Assembly (NCBI GenBank): GCA_964019415.1
Contig: OZ025876.1
Location: 2,751,772 to 2,815,771 of the forward strand
Origin: Ianthella basta
Lineage: Eukaryota; Porifera; Demospongiae; Verongiida; Ianthellidae
Length of the DNA: 64,000 nucleotides
Direction of reading: 5' to 3'
The translations under genes and the position numbers were made by a program. Numbering within the stretch: the stretch's first letter is position 1; the number at the start of each line of letters is the position of its first letter. The notes beneath the pieces are model-generated. The model did not search any database and was not told the DNA's origin. It was given only the letters and a program-made list of their open reading frames with translations. This document shows positions 53,241 to 64,000 of this stretch, one piece after another.

Positions 53241-53732
53241 CTAGCTACATAGGCCATGCAACTACCAACTTACTGATATTGCACAACTTTCATTGGGCAT
53301 GTGTACACTATAGCTTCTTGTATGTAGCCCCGGTGCTGTAATAGGCCGACGTATGTATGTATGTATGTATGTATGTGTGTGTGTGTGTGTGTGTGTACGT
53401 GTGTGTGTGTGTGCCCTTTTGACCTTTCCTTAGACTTCTAGCTGTTTCTTGCATCCTGGGGTCACCGTACTAATGCTGAGGTGATGCTAAATGGCATGAT
53501 CAATTAGTTACCTTAAAATAACAATTTGGCAAATAGTTCGAGTTCAGGGGCGCCGTGCCTGTACAATAGCTTTTGTCCCATTGTTCCTTTTTCTGTTTGC
53601 ACGTATATCTGTGTATATTGTTGCTAATAACGGATTTCGGTGTGATCGGTCCAAGTATCTGAGGCGAGAAGCGTTACAGGCAGGCCACAACATTCCATTA
53701 GGAGGACTCGAGGAAGGAACCAAGCGGACATC
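53241..53732. other. LINE tail and upstream region of CMF-like B
   Basis: A (GTAT)n followed by (GT)n at 53349-53414 marks the LINE 3' side. GTGCCTGTACAATAGCT with TTGTCCCATTGTTCCTTTTT at 53553-53592 is shared with 47123-47161. It may be a promoter or leader of copy B or a repeat remnant. Confidence 0.5.
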
Positions 53733-56714
53733 ATGCTGTTTCGCTATCTTGTACTGGGCCTGGCCATTTTCGTTATCTTTCAGCCGGCATGCTTTGCTGG
53801 AGATGACGACTTCTCATACAAGACTCTGCAAGGCGACCCAACTGAGTTTATGACCTTTAGCATCCCTGTGAAGGACAGAGAGGAGACGAGCAACGCCCTA
53901 GAGCTACCGGTAGTCAACCTCAGTGTGGGTTTGGACTGGAAGTGTTCTTTTCCAGTCGATCCAGTAGACAGTATTGTCGTCAGTGTGGTGTACGGCCGGG
54001 CGGAGATGACGGACCTCACGGTGACGGCAGTGTTCACGGCACCGGACGGAAGTCAGCCCAAACCCGACTACTATGAAGTACAGCCGTTCTCTCTCGTCGA
54101 TGACACTTCTGACGCTGAGAATCTTGTAGTACAGTTCCTTCACCCAAAGCCAGGCAAGTGGCAACTGGTCCTCAGCATAAAAGGCCCTGCCACTGCCAAG
54201 CCCATCAAAGCCCTTGTCTGGATTGCCTTCAACAATTCCAGAGCTTGCATCACAGCCTACAGTGACAGCACGGACCCACTGGTTGGCAAAGACATGGACA
54301 TGAACATGATGGTGCCAGACCCAGAGAGGAGAGCACTTGATGGTCGCTCCATCCCACTGCCCAACATGATGCAGAATGCAACCATGACTGTGACGTATCC
54401 TGATGGAATGGAGGTAGTGCAAGTGATGTACAAAGAGAAGACTCCAGGGATGATGGGAGGAATGTTTCAACCTCCAATGGCAGGAGACTACACAGTTCAG
54501 CTTAAAGTGACAGGAGTGGACAGTGCATCAGGCTATGAGTTTGCTCGTTCACTAACTAGGACGTTATCTGTTGCATCTCCTTCCCTCAATCTAACTGGTT
54601 CCATTAGCAATGACTTGTATCATCACCCGGTGACAGGAAACGAGATCTTTCTCATTCAGGTGGGAGTGAAGTGGGACCCACAGTCAAAGGACACCTATCG
54701 TGGGTATGCTGAGGTGTATGGCACAGGGGAGGGCGGTGTGAGTGTCCCTGTGGCTTGGGTTGGCGGTCTGGTACAGGTGAAGCAGACAAGCTCAAGTTCA
54801 TACATGTTGCAGTTTGAACTGGACAGTAGATGGCTGATTCTGACAAATGCTACCTTCCCCCTCAGTCTTCGTAATTTGACCTTTGAAGAAATTGACGGTT
54901 TTATAGAAGTTGTGAAAGTGCAGCAATTCCTGAAAGTTTCCAGTGAGAGCTAACTAATTGCACAATGGAGACCGATGATGAAGGCTTCAGATGTGGTCAT
55001 TACATATGAGATGAGGAATGGGTACAGCCCCTACAAGAAGAAGGCTGCTGCTACTGATACTGCAAACGCAGGAGGTGCTATTTTGCTGGTGCATGGTTAC
55101 TGCGCAAACCAGCCTCCATTTCCTTCTGACCACTTCACCAATCCAGTAAACTTCACTGATTTGAGACAGAATAGGGTCATTGACGAGTTTGCCAAACGTA
55201 TCATCTCCTTCACCGATAGTCGTGGCCTCCAGCGCTTCAGTATTGTGGCCCACTCACAGGGAGGAATGGCTGCTGTGCACATGTTGGCGTTCTATAATAC
55301 CCCCCTGGACAGCATGGTATGTACATTAATTGCATAAATCTATACGTACATAACTGCAATACATACTTTCCATTCCTACACGGAACATATGTCAGTAACT
55401 ACTTCATGCCATTTGTGTCTGTCCTCAGACACTGTGGCTGCCTGTGCCAATGCCAGACTGATGGTAGTGACATATTTCCTCGCAATGTCTATCCACGTAA
55501 GGGTGGAGGTCCACAGGGTCTCTTAGCATCTCATACATTAAGGGCTGACGTAACGGCCTGTGCTCCTGGTGAGGTAGGAGCAACTCTATTGCAGTTGTCA
55601 AATCATTTCAACCTTCTTCATTGTACCATTTGGCTGATGGGCCCTGGCCTTTATCATTCAAAATGATATTTAATTGGATGTCGGATTTGAATACTTCAGT
55701 AATTGTCTTCTTCCTTTGATTTGTGATCCATCATAAAATGTCTAACCTGTGTGTGTATTAGCTAAGACTCACTGTAGTGCCTGCAGTGTAAGTGCTCAAT
55801 GTTCAAATGGTTACTGTGCATGTTCTGCAGGTGGGCCGTGGAAGAGTGATTCAATCAGTGGGGACACCTTATTCGGGCACTCCCTTTGCTGGTGGACTTC
55901 TGCCCAGGCTGGCACAATGCATTGGCCTTAGCTGTGGCCCTAATAATGATCTTACAGTTAGGGGAGCCTTGCGATGGCAAAGGGAGATACGCCGTTCTGT
56001 GCAGAGTGAAGCATTCTACTACACAACTCAAGTGAGAGCTTTTTGCTACTTGTCTAGAATGTGACAGTCAAACTGTCAGAGTTTTACTTTCTTTTAGTCC
56101 TTATATACTATAATCCTCTTCTGTGAGCTCCTCGTAACCTACGTACCTATATGCACCTGGATGCCTACAGAACTTCATGGATGGAGGAAATCAGAGCAGC
56201 TAATGATTTTCCACATTTCATTCTATTGCAGCGCTGATCTGCACTGTTTGTGGTCTAGCGATGTAACTGCATGATTAGGCATATAACTGATCCTCCCATC
56301 GCAATTAGCCCTTCTTACTCATGGTACAACCTACAGATACAGTTAAAGAGCTATGCATTGACATGGTGCACTACTAGTCTCTCCCGAAGGTAGCATTCAG
56401 TGCATGCTTAAGTACCTTTGTACATTCATTGATGTGTCCTGTTAGACCAGAGATGAAGCATCTATCTAACTGTGTCTGTTCCTCTGCAGGGTGGACGTGG
56501 TTTCCTTGGCATTCCTAAGCCATGCAGCCGTTTCTTATCTCTGTTCCTCTCCTCACCTAATGATGGAGTAACAGAGCTGAAGAGAGCCATGCTCCCATTT
56601 GGCAACCATGTATCTGACAGTAGGGAGGAGTGTCATACAAATGGCTTCAGTTGGCCATCACAAACAATCAATAAGCAAAGAAATGAAGAAATGGATAGAT
56701 TGGCTGCAAGGTGA
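53733..56714 (+). pseudogene. CMF-like secreted alpha/beta hydrolase, copy B (nonsense codon)
   Basis: Exons 53733-55316, 55831-56031 and 56490-56714 would give about 669 aa with the same layout as copy A: signal peptide (YLVLGLAIFVIFQPACFAG), beta-sandwich region, and hydrolase domain with GGAILLVHGYC, SIVAHSQGGMAAVHM and VGRGRVIQSVGTPYSGTPFA. A single AAA-to-TAA change relative to A and C puts a stop at 54951-54953 (codon 407), before the hydrolase domain, and the frame reads on unbroken afterwards. Introns 1 and 2 are unrelated to those of A and C, and exons 2-3 are clearly diverged (for example GCGPNNDLTVRGALRWQ-type changes, RRSVQSEAFYYTTQ), while most of exon 1 is nearly identical. Either a very young pseudogene, a truncated secreted N-terminal product, or a sequence error. 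Confidence 0.75.
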
Positions 56715-58004
56715 TTGGCAAGATTAGTGTGTGTTACTGCGCATAAAAGAATACATGCTTTTGTGTTGAATGTAAATTTTGTGCCCTACAATTTAACTAA
56801 ACCTGTAACTTTAAAGAGATTGCATACATTAGAAATCCCATTGTGTGTATATATATAGCTTTGGCATGCATTCAACAGCTATGCATGCAGACTCTGATCC
56901 TAACTAATCAATGCAATTATGGTGTGACATGTTACAATAGATTAATTTTGCATTTCAGTGACGTACAGTGACATCCTGGTAAGGAAGTGCTTCTGAGCAT
57001 AAGCATGCTAAAGCTGATGTAACAGCTGCATAGCCCAAGGACATGCTGCTGGCAGCCCCAAGTTGGCAGTGCCTTTATTGTGTGAACAGTTGTGCAGTTT
57101 ACTACATACATTACTTAGGTACGTAGGAATGATGAATCTGTTTTATCACTTTGTGTTAGCATAGACCCAGAGCTGCAGTTACTACAATGTATACAAAATT
57201 ACAGTCAGTTTTGAAACAAATACTACCCCTTTACGAGGCCTGGTGTCCAATGACTATAGCATTGAATGAAACATCAGGAAATGGTTCTCTTGACCCTTGT
57301 TGATTCATACACTTCATGCAGTAGCAGACGTACGAGAAGAGAACGGCCGAAGCCATTTGTGGCATACCGTATAGCAGGATGTTTGCACGGGAGATATTTT
57401 CTTCACAGAATCCCCAACATAATAATGTCACCAATAAAATGGAGGGTAGGAAGCAGTCGGCTACACAATACTAGGACAGTTCAGCTGCTAGACTAACTGT
57501 TTGTTTGTCTGGGCCTGTAGTAGTGTCGCTGGTATGTACCTGCTACTAGTGCTGTTTGGTTAGCCATTCAACTGTGGCATTTTGATGACAAATGCACTCT
57601 GTTTTATATGCTTAGGGTTACTAATGGTTAGCAGTGCTAAGAGATGTACTATAGTCACGGGGGTGTGGCGCATGAGACTACTACATTTGCTGGTAGAATT
57701 TCAGTATAGCTCTGTGTGATGCACAAATAATGTGTCTTACTTTTACCTGCCACAACAAGTGGCCCTAAGATTGCCTTTTATGATGCTCAGCCATTGTGCG
57801 TTGGTAGTCATGCATGTAGCTATGTGTGCTTCAAGGCAAACTGGTAGAATAAAACCCGCATGCTATTCACCTAATGAGATTGGGTGTTGAATGTAATAGT
57901 TGCTTTGAGCACAGTAGGCAATGCTGGAGTTACACATAGCTATGAATGAAGTGGTTACATACAGCTGCTATTTACATAATTTTGTGCTATAATAACAAAG
58001 CTTC
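56715..58004. other. Intergenic, downstream of CMF-like B
   Basis: Non-coding AT-rich sequence. I found no convincing gene on either strand. Confidence 0.5.
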
Positions 58005-58106
58005 AGAAAGGGTTGGTTCTCTAATACCAGCTTCACAACAGGGTCGAAACGTCGGCAAGGTTTTCAACCCTGTAGTGAAGCTGGTATTAGAGAACCAACC
58101 CTTTCT
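58005..58106. mobile_element. Foldback element with 40-bp arms
   Basis: AGAAAGGGTTGGTTCTCTAA and the following 20 bp (58005-58044) are inverted at 58067-58106 with one mismatch. The 22-bp loop contains CGAAACGTCGGCAAGG. GGGTCGAAACGTC is a motif typical of the hammerhead-bearing terminal repeats of Penelope-like elements (from memory), but no CTGATGA partner is present here. Confidence 0.88.
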
Positions 58107-58427
58107 GATGCCTGAGCCAGCTGAGAAGCCCTCATTTCATAACAAAGCTTGCCTTGAAAGCCAGACAGCTACTTTACCTCCAGTTACGCAGATTATATTA
58201 TGTCACCTTGCTGAGCGATGACATAATCTGAAGCAAAATTTTGAATTAAAAACTTAATTGTGGGGCTGCTGCCCCAACTTGATATGCTCCCTTTGGGCTG
58301 CTTTGTAATCAATAATATAATATAGCTATTTTGACTAATTTTGTATTATGCATGAGCACACTTGTGTACACACTTCACAGGCACAAATAATTATGAATAA
58401 CTAAAGCAGACATGAATAGACTCATAT

Positions 58428-58510
58428 AGTCTCGTTCCCAGTCCACCATTTCCGCTAACAAGATGGCTGTGGAATTTTGCTAGCAGAAGTGGTGGGCTGG
58501 GAACGAGACT
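58428..58510. mobile_element. 83-bp MITE, relative of the 35882-36585 element
   Basis: AGTCTCGTTCCCAG (58428-58441) is inverted as CTGGGAACGAGACT (58497-58510), and imperfect pairing (CCACCA / TGGTGG-like) continues inward. It has no coding sequence. Confidence 0.8.
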
Positions 58511-59440
58511 AAGACACATACAATATAATTTGACACAATTGCACAACACACAAACATGGCTACCTAATCACAGGATATACATAGTTTGCACATTTGCAGG
58601 GTTGCCATAAACGCACAACTACAATCATTGACAAGCTCACCTGCATGTCTCTGTCTCACAAACATACACACGCACACACACAACTCATGCACACACACAT
58701 ACACACCATGATTATTGTCTTCCAAGTATATACTGATGGTCAGACCCATCTCCATACAACTCTTATCCAAATCCACTGGCATCTCTTCCAGCTTGTCCAT
58801 TGAGGCACTGATTATATAGACATGTATCAGCTTCTTATGCTAGGTCTGGCATCAGTGTTTGGCAATGCATATGCTTTCTGCCCTGTCTGCCTTCCTCAGC
58901 AGGGTGGAATCACATGCATGTGTTGAAAAGTGGTCTGTGCTTGAAAAGGGTGATGGCTATATACCACAAGGTTGTTAAGTGTACAAGCACTCTCCGTTTC
59001 CATTCTCATAATGCAGGGCCATGCCTGCCAGTGATTCTTTTCCAGGCTACATAATTACATCCAACACTTGCATTAAAATCTCCCATTATCAACACCATGT
59101 CCCATTTAAGGGGAGATGGCACATATAAGGGAGGATCCGATATGACATCATCATCATCATCATCACATTGTACTCTAATAAGAAGAACAACCTATACTAT
59201 ACTTTACAATATACTGCATGCACAGCAAACACAGACACATGACCACTGTGCGTAGAAAGGCATTGTAGTGAGTCAGGAGGATGCACAATTTTCACTGTCC
59301 TGCTGCATCAGCATTTACTAGGCCTTGGGCAGTGATGGCTTTGTGCATCTGCCTCTTTCACAATATGTCAGATCATTATATTGCTGACTGCATAGCCTGG
59401 CTTTGGCCTACCTCTGTTCCAGCTGTGCCCGATGGGGGTA
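58511..59440. other. Intergenic non-coding DNA
   Basis: CA-rich runs near 58665-58710 and an ATCATC run near 59144-59165. No gene was recognised. Confidence 0.5.
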
Positions 59441-59700
59441 TGTGGAGATATGGGACAGACTAGGTTCACAAGGGGGCCTTGACCACAGAACAGACCTCAA
59501 ACTGCCAGCAAATCTGGAGGGTTGGGAGATGCCAAGCCCTCAACACCGTGTTGGAACAGCCAAATGCTGTCTCTCTCTCTGTGTGTGTGTGTTGCTAAAG
59601 GAAGACCTCACTATAAGAATTTGCAGTAACTGATGTCTGATGGCATCCTCTAGAGGTTGGAAAAGATCATCAATGTCAGGGATAGGGCACATTTAATAAG
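59440..59700 (-). mobile_element. Decayed RT C-terminal fragment
   Basis: The minus strand reads CPIPDIDDLFQPLEDAIRHQ, LLQILIVRSSFSNT and then a decayed RLGGLGI-like stretch ending FEVCSVVKAPL. This corresponds to the ..LE..IR..LIPALTGR...TRLGGLGI...TAPL region of a non-LTR RT protein. Confidence 0.5.
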
Positions 59701-59770
59701 CTAGTCCATTTGTTTGTTAGTCCATGGATCAGGGGTGTGCTGCCTGGGGTTGGACCTTGGTGATGTATAA

Positions 59771-59954
59771 CAGGTTTATGAGGCATTGATGAGCGTTCAC
59801 GTAGCTAAAAAGAATGGTTCGAGTAAAACGTTTCAATCACGAGGGTCTTCATCAGTTACAAAACAGTAACTGATGAAGACCCTTGTGGTTGAAACGTTTT
59901 ACTCGAACCATCCTTTTTAGCTACGTGAATGCTCATCAACGCCTCATAAACCTG
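59771..59954. mobile_element. Foldback element with 89-bp arms and hammerhead-like cores
   Basis: The arms 59771-59859 and 59866-59954 are inverted with few mismatches around a 6-nt loop. Each arm, read outward, contains CTGATGA, about 14 nt, then GAAAC. In the right arm (CTGATGA 59870-59876, GAAAC 59891-59895) the intervening GACC/GGTT can form a 4-bp stem, matching the conserved core of a hammerhead ribozyme. Confidence 0.75.
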
Positions 59955-61059
59955 CTAGACAACGTAGCATGAGCCTCTACCACATTATGTATAACAGGCT
60001 CTCATTCTTTGAGATTCAATTACTTACTTCCTTCGCAACAAATTTTTCAACATTCTTCTTGATCCAGTTTGGCACCTAGATATCTCTAACCCTGCATTGT
60101 GATGTTGAATTCCATTGAAAATGTTCTTCAGCTGCTGGGCGGCATTCAGGCTTGACAACTAGCTATGCCTTGCTGAGGTTGTGGTGGCAGCCAAAAAGTG
60201 GTCTGGTTGACCACAGCCTGTCTCACCATTCTCACAGGTTAGAAGCTCTTCTGCTTGCAGATGCTATGCATGCCTGCATGTGCCATATTATGCACTTTAA
60301 CATACATACACAGACAATCTCTTTCATACAGTAGCAATTAGAAAGGCAACACACAGCAGTTTTCATACAAATAAAGTATAATGTTGTAGTTTCAATAAAG
60401 TGTGCATGGTGACTGCTCATGCAGGACCTGTCTACATGCATACCACAGGGTGAATGTGTAAGATCTGGCAATGTCTTGCCCACATACACAGGCACTAGTC
60501 ACTCAATAGGCACATATCAGTCTGAGAATATACTTGAGGAACACTTCTGTAAGAATGTTCCTTATTGCAATTGGTACTGACCTTATATGCACCTATGTAT
60601 AGGCTAGCATGCCATAATTGGACAATTACACAACGTATCATTCTATTCACATCTCATAACTTGCAATTGTCTTTTTAAAGGACTATCATCACTGGATATA
60701 ATCTCTTTCCATGTTAACATTCATGCATGGTCAACAGTTGGATGATACACTGTTGTTGACTGCATACAAGAAGATGGGATTGTTATTAGATGTAGCTAAC
60801 TGAATGTTGTGGTGGTGAAATATTGAAATTAAATAAATAGACAATAAGGTAGTGTATATATCTATCAATAATAGGAACTATACACCATATTAGAAGTGAA
60901 ATGTAATCAGCTTCAGTTGTATTGAAGCAATAACAGCATTGGAGTATTACCATAATTGGTAGCAACACTAGGCACTGTACCAAGTACTAAAACTCCAGGA
61001 CACAGGGAGACAAGCACACTACGTAGCTACTAAGTGGGGGACTCCTGGAGCAAGACATC
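59955..61059. other. Intergenic, upstream of CMF-like C
   Basis: AT-rich non-coding DNA. No gene or clear promoter motif was recognised. Confidence 0.5.
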
Positions 61060-63742
61060 ATGCCATTCATCTACCTTCTCCTGGTAATTGTATCAGCCTT
61101 TCATCTGGCTTCCTGTGCTGGAGATGGCAACTTCTCATACAAGACTCTGCAAGGCAAACCAAGTGACTTCATGAATTTCAGCATCCCTGTGAAGGAAAGT
61201 GAGGAGACGAGCAACGTTCTAGAGCTACCGGTAGTCTACCTCAGTGCGGGTTTGGACTGGAAGTATCCCTTTCCAGTTGATCCAGTCAACAGCATTGTTG
61301 TCAGTGTGGTGTACAGCCAGACACAAATGGCAAAACAGAATCTGACAGCAGAGGTAATGGCACCAGATGGACGTAGAGCCACACCTGACTATGAAGCAGT
61401 TCAGCCATTTGCTCTCTTCGGTGACCTTTCAGAGACTGAAGTTCTGTTCCTACAGTTCCTTCACCCAAAGCCAGGCAAGTGGCAACTGGTCCTCAGCATC
61501 AAAGGCCCTGCCACTGCCAAGCCCATCAAAGCCCTTGTCTGGATTGCCTTCAACAACTCCAGAGCTTGTATCACAGCCTACACTGACAGCATGGACCCAC
61601 TGGTTGGCAAAGACATGGACATGAACATGATGGTGCCAGACCCAGAGAGGAGAGCACTTGATGGTCGCTCCATCCCACTGCCCAACATGATGCAGAATGC
61701 AACCATGACTGTGACGTATCCTGATGGAAAGGAGGAAGTGCAAGTGATGTACAAAGAGAAGACTCCAGGGATGATGGGAGGAAAGTTTCGACCTCCAATT
61801 GCAGGAAACTACACAGTACAGCTTGAAGTGACAGGAGTGGACAGTGCATCAGGCTATGAGTTTGCTCGTTCACTGACTAGAACATTATCTGTTGCATCTC
61901 CTTCCCTCAATGTAACTGGTCCCATCAGCAATGACTTGTATCATCACCCGGTGACAGGTAACGAGATCATTCTCATTCAGGTGGGAGTGAAGTGGGACCC
62001 ACAGTCAAAGGACACCTATCGTGGGTATGCTGAGGTGTATGGCACAGGGGAGGGCGGTGTGAGTGTCCCTGTGGCTTGGGTTGGCGGTCTAGTACAGGTG
62101 AAGCAGACAAGCTCAAGTTCATACATGTTGCAGTTTGAACTGGACAGTAGATGGCTGATTCTGGCAAATGCTACCTTCCCACTCAGTCTTCGCAATTTGA
62201 CCTTTGAAGAAATTGATGGTCTTATAGAAGTTGTGAAAATGCAACAATTCCTGAAAGTTTCCAGTGAGAGCAAACTAATTGCGCAATGGAGACCGATGAT
62301 GAAAGCTTCAGATGTGGTCATTACATATGAGATGAGGAATGGTTACAGCCCCTACAGGAAGAAGGCCACTGATCGATACTGATACTGCTAACGCAGGAGA
62401 TGCTATTTTGCTCGTCCATGGCTACTGCGCAGACCATCTCCCATTCCCTACTACACACTTCACCAATCCAGTAGCGTTCAGTGACTTGAGACAGAATAGA
62501 GCCATTGACACTTTTGCCAGGCACATCATCTCCTTCACTGCCAGTCATGGCCTCCAGCCCTTCAGTATTGTGGCTCACTCACAGGGAGGAATGGCTGCTA
62601 CGCCCATGTTGGCATTCTTTTTTACCCCACTGGATGCCATGGTATGTCTCATGATAGTGTAATTCGTATATCTGCAGAAGCTTCAGAAAGAAGCCTGCAT
62701 TTATTTCTTTCATTCTATTTCCTCTGTGTAATGTCTATCCATACAGGTGGGCTTTGGAAGAGTGATTCAATCTGTGGGTACTCCATATGGGGGGAGTCCC
62801 CTAGCCAGCTTTGCAACACTTGGGGAGTTCCTTGGTGTAGCCTGTGGGGCCAATTATGATCTAACAGTAAATGGAGCTGAGAGGTGGCGAAGAATGATAC
62901 CATCAAGTGCCCAAAGTCAAGTGTTCTTCTACACTACTCAGGTTAGTAGTATTCTTCCTGAAGGTTTATAGTCACTCACCTATGATATGAAGGCAGCTAT
63001 AGTGAGGCTGGGATGCTGTATGTCAAGTCAGTGCCACTGATCTGTGCAGTATTCATCAAAACTGATATGCAGATTGTGTATCAGTCACAATATAAAACTG
63101 AGACAGGCAATACCATAGCTATAGGCTATTCATTAGTGATATGCAAGCAGTTGTTAGAAAGGTATTGCTGCAAAATGCTATGCCAGTGGCAGATCTAGGA
63201 ATTTGTATAGGTGGAGTGGTGCTGCAGGGGGTCTGGGGCATTCACCCAGAGAATTCTTTATAAACAGAGGCATTTGGCATGGCTTATTTAGACTTTTGTT
63301 CGCTACAATTCCAGGTTTTTTTGCTAAACCTTTAGTTTCTCCCACAACATGTCAAGTCCTTATATATATGCACCCACTGCAGGTGACGGAAAACTCACTG
63401 TCAACTGGTCTTGTATAAATATGTACATTGCATGGAACTTGCATTTAATCTATGCTTGTAGCATGCTCTATTCAAGTCAATATTGCTAAGATGTATTAAA
63501 ACATCTCATATAATTGTTCTCTTCTGCAGGCTTGTTCATTTTTCCTGCCTTGTAGTTTTCTCTGCAATCCATTTCTGTCCTCACCTAATAATGGAGTAGT
63601 GGAGCTGAGCAGGGCAATGCTTCCTTTTGGCAACCATGTTTCTGACACCAGTGGAGAGTGCCACACTGATGACTTCAACTGGTCTTCACAGACAATCAAC
63701 AGGGGAAGAAATTCAGAAAAGAATAGGCTAGCTGCGAGATGA
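61060..63742 (+). pseudogene. CMF-like secreted alpha/beta hydrolase, copy C (4-bp insertion)
   Basis: Exons 61060-62641, 62747-62941 and 63530-63742. Signal peptide FIYLLLVIVSAFHLASCAG. The N-terminal 300 bp differ from A and B (for example TQMAKQNLTAEVMAPDGRRA), the middle is nearly identical, and introns and 3' exons match copy A closely. At about 62371-62376 copy C reads GATCGATACTGATACT where A has GATACTGATACT. The extra 4 bp shift the frame and give a stop at 62380-62382, just before the hydrolase domain; the correct frame resumes and continues to 62641. Other changes include THML to TPML after the nucleophile box and LSNS to LCNP in exon 3. It is probably a recent pseudogene or could express only the N-terminal region. 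Confidence 0.78.
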
Positions 63743-63911
63743 ATTCCAAGTAGACTAAGTGCTTTATAAACAGTAAGATGACTGTGTATATTCTGCAACT
63801 AACTGCTTGTAAGTAATAATTAGTTTAATTGCATGCATATTATGTGTGCACATATTGCTTTTCGCTACTGTTCCTATTATTCTGCATGAAGCATGTTATA
63901 TATGGTACTTA

Positions 63912-64000
63912 AAGTGGGCTAGGAGTGCTTTACGCGATTTATGGCTCGAGGTGTGGGGGTCGAGTTGCTGATAAAGCACGAGGCGAAGCCGAGTGCTTTA
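63912..64000. repeat. Left part of an interspersed hairpin repeat, cut by the window edge
   Basis: TAAAGCACGAGGCGAAGCCG and the next bases to the window end form a hairpin in which TAAAGCAC pairs with GTGCTTTA, with CGAGGCGAAGCCGA inside. AGTGCTTTACGCGATTTATG at about 63925 looks like its first half. Confidence 0.6.

Noticed and set aside
57266..57496. Basic 76-codon plus-strand ORF downstream of CMF-like B
   Set aside because: No domain, no splice partner and no similarity that I recognise.

Overview
The window is animal nuclear DNA. Its genes are split into many short exons with GT..AG introns and encode metazoan housekeeping and signalling proteins, and it is crowded with retroelement and DNA-transposon debris, foldback elements and long (CA)n/(GT)n tracts. 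The mix (compact introns, animal genes beside homologs of an amoebal/bacterial secreted factor, DIRS-type elements, and a SWIM domain of the kind linked to YqaJ recombinases) suggests an early-branching animal, most likely a demosponge. That assignment is inference, not proven by the sequence.

Layout. 1-2923 is a decayed DIRS-like tyrosine-recombinase retroelement. 3003-6587 (minus) holds three exons of a UBL4A-like gene, with a complete Tigger/pogo transposon (3384-5973) in its second intron. 6994-9521 (plus) is NF-YB, head-to-head with the UBL4A-like gene. 10849-20141 (minus) is TMEM43 in 12 exons whose reading phases all agree. 21451-32655 (plus) is an NCKIPSD/SPIN90 homolog in 14 exons, with two SH3 domains at its N terminus and a retroelement-filled intron 6. 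33572-37749 (plus) is copy A of a secreted alpha/beta-hydrolase protein resembling conditioned medium factor (CMF). 38990-40890 is LINE debris. 41932-46148 (minus) is ALG12 in 9 exons. 47120-48198 is the endonuclease end of a second type of LINE. 49330-53240 is an APE-type LINE interrupted by a spliced SWIM-domain segment. 53733-56714 and 61060-63742 (plus) are CMF-like copies B and C, each with one disabling lesion in exon 1. Foldback elements fill the spacers between and after them.

How the genes relate. UBL4A-like/NF-YB and TMEM43/NCKIPSD are divergent pairs with short shared upstream regions; the first has an inverted CCAAT box, the motif bound by NF-Y itself. NF-YB is a trimeric CCAAT-factor subunit, UBL4A serves tail-anchored protein targeting, TMEM43 is a nuclear-envelope/ER membrane protein, NCKIPSD is an SH3 actin regulator, and ALG12 is an ER mannosyltransferase. 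They form no common pathway.

The most distinctive content is the dispersed three-copy CMF-like family, with mosaic homogenisation of exon 1 and a nonsense codon or frameshift in two copies. Next are two candidate minor-spliceosome (U12) introns (in NF-YB and ALG12), an in-frame TGA at a conserved tryptophan of ALG12, and hairpin elements, one of which carries a hammerhead-ribozyme-like core. Exon boundaries were set by eye from splice sites, phase continuity and remembered protein families; no transcript evidence was available.
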